Below are positions 53,438 to 62,111 of a stretch of DNA of 64,000 nt, piece by piece (position 1 is the first letter of the stretch; each line of letters opens with the position of its first letter). Origin of the DNA: CAIXQW01 sp046049675 (GTDB taxonomy: Bacteria > Bacteroidota > Bacteroidia > Chitinophagales > Chitinophagaceae); contig JBJORA010000010.1 of NCBI GenBank assembly GCA_046049675.1, forward strand, positions 1 through 64,000, read 5' to 3'. The position numbers and the translations under genes are program-made. The notes beneath the pieces are model-generated. The model had not been told where the DNA came from, searched no databases, and saw only the letters and a program-made list of their open reading frames with translations.

Positions 53438-53472
53438 TAACCAATGTTAAAGGTATGAATTAGCATTGGTTA
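53438..53472 (-). promoter_or_regulatory. inverted repeat around the -7 box of the receiver gene
   Basis: Perfect 9-bp arms TAACCAATG (53438-53446) and CATTGGTTA (53464-53472) flank 17 bp that contain the minus-strand -7 element TACCTTTA (53448-53455). The gene starts at 53416. The arms sit on either side of the -7 box, where a dimeric regulator could act. Confidence 0.55.
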
Positions 53473-53539
53473 ATAATAAACTATTTATCTATGACGCTAT
53501 AGGCTGCATAGATATAGTTATTTTACGTATAGGTTGTAA

Positions 53540-54496
53540 TTAATCGTTTGTGGCTTCAAACTGCGCTTTCATAGCTTCTAGCATGCCGCTACGTGCAATG
53601 CCATCTGCCTGCTGTAACATTTGTGCAAAGGCACGTGCGCTACTTACGCCGTGGCCAACAATTACGGTTTTGTTGACGCCTAGTACTGGCGTGCCGCCGT
53701 ACATTTCGTAGTTAAAGTTGTTGAGATACTCATCCTTGATACCACGTTCGTGTGCAAAAATGTGATGAATGCTCTCTGCCATTTTAAGGACGATGTTTCC
53801 TGTAAAACCATCACAAACAATCACGTCAACTTTATTGGTGAAGATATCCCTACCTTCTACGTTGCCGATAAAGTTGAGGAAAGGATTAGCCTTCAATAGA
53901 GGAAATGCAGCTTTGGCTAACAAATTGCCTTTGCCCTCTTCTTCGCCAATATTAAGTAAACCAACCTTAGGTTTTTCTACACCAAAGACGCTTTTACTAT
54001 AAATACTTGCTAGCTGCGCAAATTCTTCGAGGTTTTCTGGCTTGCAGTCTGCATTAATACCAACGTCAAGTAAAATCCCATAGCTGCCATCAGTACGCGG
54101 CACATAAGTAGGAATAGTAGGTCGTTGAACACCGCTAATTGGCTTTACTACCATGGCTGCGCCTACCAACATGCTACCTGTATTGCCAGCAGAAATAAAA
54201 GCGTCTAACTTACCAGCTGCCAACATGCCAAAACCAATAGCGATTGCGCTGTTTGGTTTTTCTTTGAAAACTTTAGTGGGATGGTCGTTCATGGCAACCA
54301 ATTCTGGTGCATGCACAATCACAATGCGGTCTTGCGGCAGATGTGCAAGTGCATCTTTTATCACTTGCGCATCGCCAAGTGCATAAACAACAGAATCGGA
54401 ATTACTACCGTAATCCGATTCTAAAAATTCTTGAATACCAAGACAGCTTTGCTGAGGAGCAAAGTCGCCGCCCATAATATCCAATCCGATTCTCAT
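53540..54496 (-). CDS. plsX: phosphate acyltransferase PlsX
   Basis: 318 aa. It makes acyl-phosphate from acyl-ACP for phospholipid synthesis. Family marks: MRIGLDIMGGDFAP at the N-terminus, AFISAGNTGSMLVGA, LLDVGINADCKPENLEEFA, LNIGEEEGKGN and VCDGFTGNIVLKM. Third gene of the yceD - rpmF - plsX unit, 27 bp after rpmF. fabH, which usually follows, is absent; the next gene downstream is the orphan receiver. Confidence 0.96.
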   Translation of the reverse strand: MRIGLDIMGGDFAPQQSCLGIQEFLESDYGSNSDSVVYALGDAQVIKDALAHLPQDRIVIVHAPELVAMNDHPTKVFKEKPNSAIAIGFGMLAAGKLDAFISAGNTGSMLVGAAMVVKPISGVQRPTIPTYVPRTDGSYGILLDVGINADCKPENLEEFAQLASIYSKSVFGVEKPKVGLLNIGEEEGKGNLLAKAAFPLLKANPFLNFIGNVEGRDIFTNKVDVIVCDGFTGNIVLKMAESIHHIFAHERGIKDEYLNNFNYEMYGGTPVLGVNKTVIVGHGVSSARAFAQMLQQADGIARSGMLEAMKAQFEATND

Positions 54497-54523
54497 AGCG
54501 CTAAGATGGTTCTTAAGCGATTA

Positions 54524-54754
54524 CTATGCTTGGTTATCGTCGCTGCTTTCGTCAGCTTCTGCAACTTCTGGCATAGCTTTAGCCATTACCACGCGGCCTT
54601 TGTAAAACAATTGGTTCTCTACCCAATGTGCACGGTGGCGCAAATGTGTTTCACCTGTTGTTTTGTCGGTGCTTAAAGTTTGTACTTGTGCCTTGTAGTG
54701 TGTACGACGTTTTGCACTGCGTTGCTGACTGTGTCGGCGTTTAGGATTTGGCAT
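54524..54754 (-). CDS. rpmF: ribosomal protein bL32, cysteine-free form
   Basis: 76 aa. It begins MPNPKRRHSQQRSAKRRTHY, the classic basic N-terminus of L32. The zinc-binding CxxCG...C..CG pairs of many L32 proteins are absent; there is no cysteine at all. Residues HLRHRAHWVE take their place. The last ~15 residues are an acidic tail (EVAEADESSDDNQA). It overlaps the upstream yceD gene by 14 bp. Confidence 0.92.
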   Translation of the reverse strand: MPNPKRRHSQQRSAKRRTHYKAQVQTLSTDKTTGETHLRHRAHWVENQLFYKGRVVMAKAMPEVAEADESSDDNQA

Positions 54755-55313
54755 CTTTCTTCTTTTTTAATTGTTCTAGTTGTTCGCGAAGCGAATTATT
54801 TGTTTCGTTTGTTGTTGGTGTATCTTCAAAGTGCACAGCGTGTTTTCCAAGTAGCTCTAGCGCCACAGGGTTACATGTGCTTTGGCCTTGCTCGTTGTCG
54901 GCATGTACACGTTGTATTGGTAAACATAGCACGATATTTTCGTACATTATTTCTGCAACGTCTATATGGTTTGCAGAGTGCGGCAAATAAATGATTTCCT
55001 CATCTTCTACTTTTCGCTCATCTACAATTTCAGCATCTACAATCTTTATTACTGTTTCGAAGTCGTCCCAAAGTGCAAGGGTAAAATCGTCTCCGCAACG
55101 GTCGCAAGCTGTAGTAATGCTGCCAGTAATACCAAACTTTAAGTAGTAGAAATTAGCTTTTTTATCAAGCAATAATTTCACGTCAAAGTTGGCATCACGA
55201 AACTCGGTTTGGCCAAATTCTTCAAAGAAACTTTCCTGCAATTGGTAGTTGAATTCGTGTTCACCGGGCTTCAAGCCTATATGAGCTATCTCAAAATCCC
55301 GATTCTTCTTCAT
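54741..55313 (-). CDS. yceD: DUF177/YceD family protein
   Basis: 190 aa from the ATG at 55313 (a TTG one codon earlier is also in frame). The central domain has the family CxxC (TACDRCGDDFTL), followed by DEEIIYLP and IDVAEIMYENIVLCLPIQ, as in YceD proteins, which are tied to rRNA/L32 synthesis and always sit next to rpmF. A Lys/Glu helix ends the protein. It is first in the yceD - rpmF - plsX operon. Confidence 0.9.
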   Translation of the reverse strand: MKKNRDFEIAHIGLKPGEHEFNYQLQESFFEEFGQTEFRDANFDVKLLLDKKANFYYLKFGITGSITTACDRCGDDFTLALWDDFETVIKIVDAEIVDERKVEDEEIIYLPHSANHIDVAEIMYENIVLCLPIQRVHADNEQGQSTCNPVALELLGKHAVHFEDTPTTNETNNSLREQLEQLKKKKDAKS

Positions 55314-55335
55314 CAAGCACCCATTTTCAGGACGG

Positions 55336-55365
55336 CAAAGGTACGATTTTTCTCGGATATTTCAA
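55336..55365 (-). promoter_or_regulatory. promoter of the yceD-rpmF-plsX operon
   Basis: On the minus strand TTG (55363-55365), 19 nt, then TACCTTTG (55336-55343), 22 nt before the ATG at 55313. Full consensus. Confidence 0.7.
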
Positions 55366-55479
55366 GCCAAGTTTGTTAAGTATGCGTCACTAAATCAGCT
55401 ATTTACAAGCATAAATCCCTGAAATTGAAGCCACTTACCACCATTACATCGCAATTACGCCCATCTAATGGCAAATCTT

Positions 55480-58044
55480 CTAGCCGTTTTTGCCTTTTGC
55501 CGGTGGTGTTGGCGGTACAGCTGGTGCACCTCCTGCAGGTTGCGGTGTAGCTTCTCGGCCGCCGCCATCGTCGTTATTGTCATCGCGCTTTAAGTTTTCG
55601 TCACGACTCTTGGCGTCCTTGTTTTCCTCTTTCATACCATTGCGGCCCATTGTACGTCTAGGCGCTTCCATGTTCATGCCCTTTTTATTAGCAAAGCGCA
55701 GTTGCACACCAAGTGTTACTTGTCTTGTTTGAGGTTTGCGATTATTAAATTGTGTGTACACATTAGGTACATCCAATTCAACTTGATTGTAAATGGTATT
55801 AAAGATATCGTTCGCACCTAAGGTTACCGTCATCATTTTCTTAAAGAACTGACGCTTTGCCGCAAGGTCTACATTCCAATAACCTCTTGTGCGACCTTGT
55901 GCAATAATGGTTGGTGCTTGATAATTGCTCGCCAATTGCAAGTCGTAGATATTATTTAACTTGTAGTTTGAAATGACCTTAGCAAAACCACCCCAGCCTA
56001 TATTAGTAACACTTACATCAACATTATTGCCATTGATTTGATTGCGGAATACGTTGACATTTAAGGCAGCGTCCCAATTTTTACGTATGTAGTATTTTAC
56101 ATTAAACTCAGTACCATACGTAATACCACTTGCAAGATTGCGTTGCTGGCTAAACGTTGTACCATTATTATTAAAACGTCTGTAACGCTGAATTAAATTG
56201 TCGTTGTATTGATAGTAAGCACTCCACAGTAACGTATTGCGAGCACCAAAAGACTTTGTGTAAGTCAGTTCGCTAGCATGAATAAATTCTGGCAACAATG
56301 CAGGATTACCTTGGCTTGTATCTTGCGGATTACTTACATCTAGGTAAGGCACCATCTGAAAGAAGTTAGGGCGATTAACACGTTTGATATAGCTAAGATT
56401 AAGTTCGCTTCTCTCTGACAACTTGCGCGTAACGTAAGCACTTGGAAAGAAATTGCTAAAAGTTGCTTGCAAGTCTTGATTGTATTGATAAACAAAACCA
56501 TCGTAAATAAAATTCTCATAACGCAAGCCTGCTTGCAAACTATACTTGCCAAAGCTATGTTTTACATTGGTATAGGCTGCGTACGTTTGCTGCGTATATT
56601 CAAATTTGTTCCATAAGGCACTATCGAAAAAAGTTGTAGCACCTTTACGCTCCATAATTGGCGTGTTTTGGCTTCTAAATCTGAAGTTGATTTGCTTAAC
56701 ACCTACTTCAACTTTGGTATTTTCTTTTATTGGGTGGATATAGTCTATTGAAGCTGTAATATTTTTATTTCCTCCATCAACTGGTATTGATTGCCTTGTG
56801 AAGGTGTCCAACCATTCATCATTGGCAGTAAAGAATTTAGTCTCAAAATCGCTAGTACGTCGGTATCTGCTATTGCCATAACTAACATCCACTTTCAAAT
56901 CTTGGCCTTTCTTAGCAAAGTTGTGTGTGTAAGCAAATGATGTCGTGCCATTATTTGGACGGCCAGTATATTCATTTTCTCGATATTGCCTACTAAGTTG
57001 CTGGGTAAAATTTACTTGTGGCATATAGCTAGTAACGATAGTACCAGCCATGTTGCCGCTAAAGAAATTTTGGCTTATGGTAAACTTATCTTTCTTCGTT
57101 GGACTATAGTCTAAACCAAAGTTTACAAAACCGTTTTTTGGACGACGTGTAGTATAGGAAGTTGTCGTATAGGTTGTATCATTTAATAAATTTTCGCGTT
57201 CTATCGTTTCATTTGTCCATGTATAACTATTGCGAAAACTACCATTGGCGAAGAAGTTTACTTTACCAATATTTACATTAGCACCACCCGTTGCATTAAA
57301 GCGATATGGGAAACCAATATTGAGTCCCAAATTGCCATTGACACCTAACTTGTTGTCTTTTTTGAGTACAATATTAATAGCGCCCGCTTTGCCTTGTGCA
57401 TCAAATTGTGCACCTGGATTATTAATCACTTCTATACTCTCAATACTGCTTGCAGGAATTGTTTGCAATGCGCCAGCAATGTCGTTGCCAAAGATTACAC
57501 TCTGTCTACCATCAATAAGTAAAATAATATTGGTATTACCTCTAATGCTGGGTGTGCCATCAACAGGGTCAATTTGAACGCCGGGTACATTGCGCAACAA
57601 ATCGCTTGCTGCTCCCCCAGCCGCAGTTACATCGCTGCCCACATTGTAAACCTTTTTATCGGCACTTACTTTTGTTACAGGTTTCGCTGCAACAGCAGTG
57701 ATGCCCTCTAGAGCATTGCGGCCGCTTTTGTAAGACAAGTTTAAAGTACCAAGCTTAATATTATCGCCTTCACTAATTACAATAGTTGTATCTACAGTTG
57801 CAATACCGCGTTCTGAACTTATTGTTGCAACAACTTTTACCTTGCCAGTACGTTGCGTATTAATCTCAAAGGCGCCATTCTTATTAACTAAGGTTTCTAC
57901 AAAGATTGAATCATTGCTAATAAGTAAAACGCTAGCACTCGTGTTTGGGCTGCCATTCGACATCACTACACCCGAAATATTTGCTTGTCCAAAGGCTTGG
58001 CTCAAGCAAAAAACCATCATCACTGCCAAGCAGTATTTTAACAT
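55480..58044 (-). CDS. TonB-receptor-like outer-membrane beta-barrel protein
   Basis: 854 aa. The signal peptide ends SQAFGQ. A carboxypeptidase-regulatory-like beta domain (~20-105) is followed by a plug domain (VYNVGSDVTAAGGAASDLLRN, GTPSIRGNTNIILLIDGRQS, IESIEVINNPGAQFDAQG) and then a long run of alternating aromatic strands forming the barrel, ending QVTLGVQLRF at about residue 795. A further ~60 residues rich in Lys, Asp, Asn, Gly and Pro follow the last strand. No TonB box or SusD partner is visible, so the ligand is unknown. Confidence 0.9.
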   Translation of the reverse strand: MLKYCLAVMMVFCLSQAFGQANISGVVMSNGSPNTSASVLLISNDSIFVETLVNKNGAFEINTQRTGKVKVVATISSERGIATVDTTIVISEGDNIKLGTLNLSYKSGRNALEGITAVAAKPVTKVSADKKVYNVGSDVTAAGGAASDLLRNVPGVQIDPVDGTPSIRGNTNIILLIDGRQSVIFGNDIAGALQTIPASSIESIEVINNPGAQFDAQGKAGAINIVLKKDNKLGVNGNLGLNIGFPYRFNATGGANVNIGKVNFFANGSFRNSYTWTNETIERENLLNDTTYTTTSYTTRRPKNGFVNFGLDYSPTKKDKFTISQNFFSGNMAGTIVTSYMPQVNFTQQLSRQYRENEYTGRPNNGTTSFAYTHNFAKKGQDLKVDVSYGNSRYRRTSDFETKFFTANDEWLDTFTRQSIPVDGGNKNITASIDYIHPIKENTKVEVGVKQINFRFRSQNTPIMERKGATTFFDSALWNKFEYTQQTYAAYTNVKHSFGKYSLQAGLRYENFIYDGFVYQYNQDLQATFSNFFPSAYVTRKLSERSELNLSYIKRVNRPNFFQMVPYLDVSNPQDTSQGNPALLPEFIHASELTYTKSFGARNTLLWSAYYQYNDNLIQRYRRFNNNGTTFSQQRNLASGITYGTEFNVKYYIRKNWDAALNVNVFRNQINGNNVDVSVTNIGWGGFAKVISNYKLNNIYDLQLASNYQAPTIIAQGRTRGYWNVDLAAKRQFFKKMMTVTLGANDIFNTIYNQVELDVPNVYTQFNNRKPQTRQVTLGVQLRFANKKGMNMEAPRRTMGRNGMKEENKDAKSRDENLKRDDNNDDGGGREATPQPAGGAPAVPPTPPAKGKNG

Positions 58045-58048
58045 TGGG

Positions 58049-58056
58049 CAAAGGTA
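58049..58056 (-). promoter_or_regulatory. -7 promoter element, predicted leaderless start
   Basis: On the minus strand TACCTTTG, a full consensus match, ends exactly 4 nt before the ATG at 58044. Confidence 0.55.
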
Positions 58057-58137
58057 GCCGCTTAATTTGCCGCAAAAAACTATGACTTGTTAAGGAAATT
58101 TTCAGGAAAACGATATCCTATAGACTATGCATATAAG

Positions 58138-59100
58138 CTAGTCTTGGTGTTCTTTAGTGATGCCTACCCTCTCCTGGACAAGATAGTTGTTGCGCTCTGG
58201 GCTGTTGCGGCTAATGAGTTCACCCAAGAAGCCTGCCATAAAGAATATGGTACCAAGTACCATAGCTGTTTGTGCAATATAAAACGCTGGTTTGTTGGTA
58301 ATGGCATAAGCATCGCCCCATATAATTTTGGCAACTGTCATGTAGAAAACCAAACCAAAGCCAAATAAAAACATCAGCACACCCCATGGACCAAAAAAGT
58401 GCATCGGCTTTTTACCAAAACGTGTTATAAAGTTTACGGTAAATAAATCAAGAAAGCCATTGATAAACCTGCTCCAGCCCATGTACTTACTGACGCCAAA
58501 TTTGCGAGCTTGATGGGCAACAACCTTTTCGCCAATATTATTAAATCCAGCACCTTTGGCTAGCACAGGAATATAGCGATGCATCTCACCAAAAATTTCA
58601 ATGCTTTTTACCACACGATTGGCATAGGCTTTAAGGCCGCAGTTCATGTCGTGTAAATGCACACCACTTAGTACTCTGTTTGTCCAATTAAATAGCTTTG
58701 TAGGAATTGTTTTACTCAAAGGGTCATAGCGCTTTTTCTTCCAGCCGCTTACCAAGTCGTAGCCTTGGTTCATTACCATGTCGTATAATTCTGGTATTTC
58801 ATCTGGGCTATCTTGCAAGTCGGCATCCATGGTAATAACTACGTTGCCTTGAGCAGCTTTAAAGCCTTCGTTGAGCGCTGCGCTTTTGCCATAATTGCGC
58901 ATAAAGCGTATGCCTTTGATATGCGAGTTTTTTGCGCGAAGTTCTTGCACGACTTGCCAGCTTTTATCTTTGCTGCCATCGTCAACCAAAAGTACTTCAT
59001 ACGAAAAATTATTTGCCACAACAACACGCTCTATCCATGCGCAGAGTTCTGGCAAACTTTCATCTTCGTTGTACAGGGGTACTACAATGCTAATATCCAT
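58138..59100 (-). CDS. family 2 glycosyltransferase (DPM1/GtrB-like)
   Basis: 320 aa from the ATG at 59100. The GT-A domain shows SIVVPLYNEDESLPEL, VLLVDDGSKD, GNVVITMDADLQDSP (DxD-type) and the GLKAYANRVV segment. Two C-terminal membrane helices (WGVLMFLFGFGLVFYMTVA; AMVLGTIFFMAGFLGEL) anchor it, as in enzymes that load sugars on polyprenyl phosphate. Such donors feed GT-C transferases, several of which occur in this window. It follows DUF4199 by 73 bp. Confidence 0.9.
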   Translation of the reverse strand: MDISIVVPLYNEDESLPELCAWIERVVVANNFSYEVLLVDDGSKDKSWQVVQELRAKNSHIKGIRFMRNYGKSAALNEGFKAAQGNVVITMDADLQDSPDEIPELYDMVMNQGYDLVSGWKKKRYDPLSKTIPTKLFNWTNRVLSGVHLHDMNCGLKAYANRVVKSIEIFGEMHRYIPVLAKGAGFNNIGEKVVAHQARKFGVSKYMGWSRFINGFLDLFTVNFITRFGKKPMHFFGPWGVLMFLFGFGLVFYMTVAKIIWGDAYAITNKPAFYIAQTAMVLGTIFFMAGFLGELISRNSPERNNYLVQERVGITKEHQD

Positions 59101-59173
59101 GTGCGCTGCTAAGTTAGGGTAAATCACTTGGTTTGTAATGCATATGTGGCAGTTTTAAGAAAAACTTGCAATG

Positions 59174-59695
59174 CTAATTCTTTGGTAATGTACCTGTATT
59201 TACACGAGGTCTTGCAAGGCTCATCACTAAGCTACTTATGGCGCCACACAGCATTATGGGAAAAATGGTGCCGTTTAACTCTAGGCTATAGAAGTTTTTG
59301 TCCTTTTCTGCTATTTCGCGTTCAATATCTTCGTTGCGTTCATTCCTAACTGTCATGCGCTCGCGTAGTTCTTCAAGTTTACGTTGCTTTAATTGCGGAT
59401 ATAAGGTGTAACTAAGCATATTTAAAGCTGCAACTAAAAGTGCTGTCATCGCTGCTGTACGAAATCCGTTTCCAAAAGTATCTGCGAAGGTTAAGTCGTA
59501 TTTGTTCAATTTTAAATAACGTAATGTTGAGATTGCTAAACCGACAATTAGAATAGGAAAGACACCGAATTCAGCCAAGATGTAATTCTTGGGATTCATT
59601 CCATGTACAATGCCTATGTAAATCATAATCGCTAAGCCTGTTATCAGTCCAAAACGTGTATGATGCTTGAGATTTTTCCAAATTTTAATTAACAC
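59174..59695 (-). CDS. DUF4199 membrane protein
   Basis: 173 aa with four membrane helices and a charged coiled loop (ELRERMTVRNERNED) between helices 3 and 4, the layout of DUF4199 proteins of Bacteroidota. Function unknown. The start is a GTG at 59695 inside the end of the dihydroorotase-like gene (7-bp overlap), so it is translationally linked to it. Confidence 0.8.
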   Translation of the reverse strand: MLIKIWKNLKHHTRFGLITGLAIMIYIGIVHGMNPKNYILAEFGVFPILIVGLAISTLRYLKLNKYDLTFADTFGNGFRTAAMTALLVAALNMLSYTLYPQLKQRKLEELRERMTVRNERNEDIEREIAEKDKNFYSLELNGTIFPIMLCGAISSLVMSLARPRVNTGTLPKN

Positions 59696-60963
59696 AGAAA
59701 TATATTGTTTTCGTAAACAGTTGCTAAAATCTTGCCAGCTAAAGTACTGCCAAGATAAGGTGTATTGTGTGATTTGCTTCTTATAGTAGCAGCATCAAAA
59801 GTAGTTGTGCCAGCGGTGGTAAAAACGCATATGTTAGCATACGACCCTTCGTTGATAACATGGACATCAGCAATATGCTTATACACGTCGCGCGGTCCGT
59901 AAGTCAAACACTGAATAATTTGTTCTAATGTGACGCCCTCTTCTTGCAAGCCTAGTAAACTGCATAAGGCGGTTTCTAAACCGGTCATGCCAAAAGCAGC
60001 ATATTCAAATTCTTTTGTTTTAGCATCCCAGTCCTGCGGCAAATGGTGTGTAGCAATAGCATCTATTTGACCTTTCTTTAATGCAGACACAAGTGCTTTG
60101 CGATTTTTTTCGTCACGGAGTGGTGGCAACACTTTATAGTTGCTGTCGTAAGTTGATAATGCGGTATCGTTAAATAGTAAATGGTATGGTGTAACGCTGC
60201 AAGTAACATCCAAGCCTTTTGCTTTCGCTTTAGTAATCAGTTCAATACCTTTTGCTGTGCTTACACCTGTGATGTGCAATTTGCTTTCGGTGTATTCAAG
60301 CAGTGCTAAATCGCGTTGAATCATTAATTCTTCGGCCAGCGCTGGCATACCGGGCATGCCTAAAGAAGTGCTCATATCACCTTCGTGCATAAGACCATGT
60401 GGTACTAAAGAATTGTCGTGTGCTAGTTGTACAATGCGGCCACCAAAGCTTTTTACATATTGCAGCGCTTTTAGCATTAAACCAGCATTAGTAATTGGTT
60501 GTAAGCCATCTGTAAATGCAGCAGCACCGTACTCGTACATTTCATGCATTTCGGCAAGTGCTTTGCCTTGTAGGTTGGCTGTGGCAACGCCGTATGGCCA
60601 AATGTCTATGCCTGTGTGTGAGCCGCGTTGCAAAACAAACTCAATCTGTGCTTTATTACTTATCGGAGGATTTGTGTTTGGCAGTGTATAAACACGTGTG
60701 TAGCCGCCTGCAACTGCTGCCTGTGCTAGCGACTGAATATCCTCGTGCTGTTCGCCGCCAGGTTCGTTACTATGCGCAAAAAGCTCACAAAATCCTTGGC
60801 TGATATACAAATCCTTTTCAGTAAGAATAGTAGTGTTTTTTGGAGCTGTAATTTTTGCGGCAATTTTTGCAATGCGAGCGTCTTGAATTAAAACGTCGCG
60901 CTTTTTGCCATGGTGCTTGCTATAAGCATCTAAAATTGTTGCACCTTTAATGAGCAGGTTCAT
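59689..60963 (-). CDS. dihydroorotase-like protein lacking metal-binding residues
   Basis: 424 aa, amidohydrolase fold of the class I dihydroorotase family (GSYANICVF near the end, TCSVTPYHLLFND, LPPLRDEKNRKAL, FGMTGLETAL). The DxHxH metal motif is replaced by ELFAH (E60, F62, H64); the His of the HxST segment is Gly (LHITGVST); and the Asp of ATDHAPH is His (ATHHLPQ). It is therefore probably not a dihydroorotase by itself and resembles the non-catalytic PyrC' (PyrX) subunits that bind aspartate transcarbamoylase. It starts a unit with DUF4199 and GT2, with a leaderless-type promoter. Confidence 0.85.
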   Translation of the reverse strand: MNLLIKGATILDAYSKHHGKKRDVLIQDARIAKIAAKITAPKNTTILTEKDLYISQGFCELFAHSNEPGGEQHEDIQSLAQAAVAGGYTRVYTLPNTNPPISNKAQIEFVLQRGSHTGIDIWPYGVATANLQGKALAEMHEMYEYGAAAFTDGLQPITNAGLMLKALQYVKSFGGRIVQLAHDNSLVPHGLMHEGDMSTSLGMPGMPALAEELMIQRDLALLEYTESKLHITGVSTAKGIELITKAKAKGLDVTCSVTPYHLLFNDTALSTYDSNYKVLPPLRDEKNRKALVSALKKGQIDAIATHHLPQDWDAKTKEFEYAAFGMTGLETALCSLLGLQEEGVTLEQIIQCLTYGPRDVYKHIADVHVINEGSYANICVFTTAGTTTFDAATIRSKSHNTPYLGSTLAGKILATVYENNIFLC

Positions 60964-60970
60964 TAAAGTG

Positions 60971-60978
60971 CAAAGTTA
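60971..60978 (-). promoter_or_regulatory. -7 promoter element for the dihydroorotase-like gene
   Basis: On the minus strand TAACTTTG matches TAnnTTTG and ends 7 nt before the ATG at 60963. Confidence 0.5.
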
Positions 60979-61036
60979 GGTAAAATGGAGAATATAGCTT
61001 GTAAAACTGTTGAGCACAGTTGCTACTTTAGCAATC

Positions 61037-62035
61037 CTAGTAATACTTAATACCCATTAAGCTGCGCACATCTGCTATGGTCTTGCTGCTGCTGGCTCTT
61101 GCCTTGTCGGCGCCGTTACGCATAATGGCTTGTAGCTTATGTTCGTTAGCAAGCAAGTCTTGCGCTTTTGCACGTATTGGCGATACAAAGGCTACCATAT
61201 CTTCGGCTAGCTGTTTCTTAAGGTCGCCATAGCGTACCGTACAATTATTGTAGGCTTCGTCAAAAAATTGCTGTGTTTCTGTTGAAGAAACCAATGCCAT
61301 CAAGGCAAAAATATTTTCAATATAATCAGGCTTTGGACTATTGGGTTCTGTTGGACCTTGGTCAGTTTTAGCCTTCATTACCTTTTTACGAATCACGTCG
61401 TCTTCATCTGCAAGATATATGGTAGCGTTTTCGTTTTCGCTTTTACTCATTTTGCCAGCACCATCTAAGCTTGGTACTTTTACAAGCTCACCGCCAAAAT
61501 TAAATGCATGCGGCTCCGGAAAATATTCGCCATACCTATGGTTAAATCTATTGGCAAAATTGCGAGCCATTTCTAAATGCTGCTCTTGGTCTTTGCCCAC
61601 TGGTACTTTTGTTGCTTTGTGAATAATGATATCCGCAGTCATTAGTGTTGGGTAGGTAAGCAAGGCTGCGTTTACATTGTCGGGTTGTGCACGGGCTTTG
61701 TCTTTGAAGCTCGTTGTTTTTTCTAGTTCACCAAGGTAAGATAGCGTGTTAAGCAATAAATACAACTCTGGTATTTCTGGAATATCACTCTGAGCGTAAA
61801 GTGCAACTTTTTCAGGGTCTAAGCCACATGCAATATTTTCTGCAATGACACGCATTACATTGCTGCGCATTTCTTTACTATCTGGGTGAGTAGTAAGCGC
61901 GTGATAATCTGCTACAAAAAAGTAACAGTCGTTTTCGTCTTGCATACGCACATAGTTGCGCATAGCACCAAAGTAGTTGCCTAAATGTAGGTATCCAGTA
62001 CTTCTTATTCCACTAACGACGATTTCTCTAGACAT
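61037..62035 (-). CDS. trpS: tryptophanyl-tRNA synthetase
   Basis: 332 aa, class I synthetase. The HIGH motif is HLGN (residues 17-20, TGYLHLGNYFGAMRN) and the KMSKS motif GKMSKSENE is near 197. DIIIHKATKVPVGKDQEQHLEM forms the ATP/Trp site. It charges tRNA-Trp, whose gene is at 21035 in this window. Transcribed alone. Confidence 0.97.
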   Translation of the reverse strand: MSREIVVSGIRSTGYLHLGNYFGAMRNYVRMQDENDCYFFVADYHALTTHPDSKEMRSNVMRVIAENIACGLDPEKVALYAQSDIPEIPELYLLLNTLSYLGELEKTTSFKDKARAQPDNVNAALLTYPTLMTADIIIHKATKVPVGKDQEQHLEMARNFANRFNHRYGEYFPEPHAFNFGGELVKVPSLDGAGKMSKSENENATIYLADEDDVIRKKVMKAKTDQGPTEPNSPKPDYIENIFALMALVSSTETQQFFDEAYNNCTVRYGDLKKQLAEDMVAFVSPIRAKAQDLLANEHKLQAIMRNGADKARASSSKTIADVRSLMGIKYY

Positions 62036-62042
62036 TGGGCTG

Positions 62043-62050
62043 CAAAGGTA
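62043..62050 (-). promoter_or_regulatory. -7 promoter element for trpS
   Basis: On the minus strand TACCTTTG, full consensus, ends 7 nt before the ATG at 62035. Confidence 0.55.
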
Positions 62051-62111
62051 AGTTATCGCTAGTGCATTTTTGTGTAGAAACTAAAGTGTAGTTTCAGCAA
62101 AACAAATTTGC

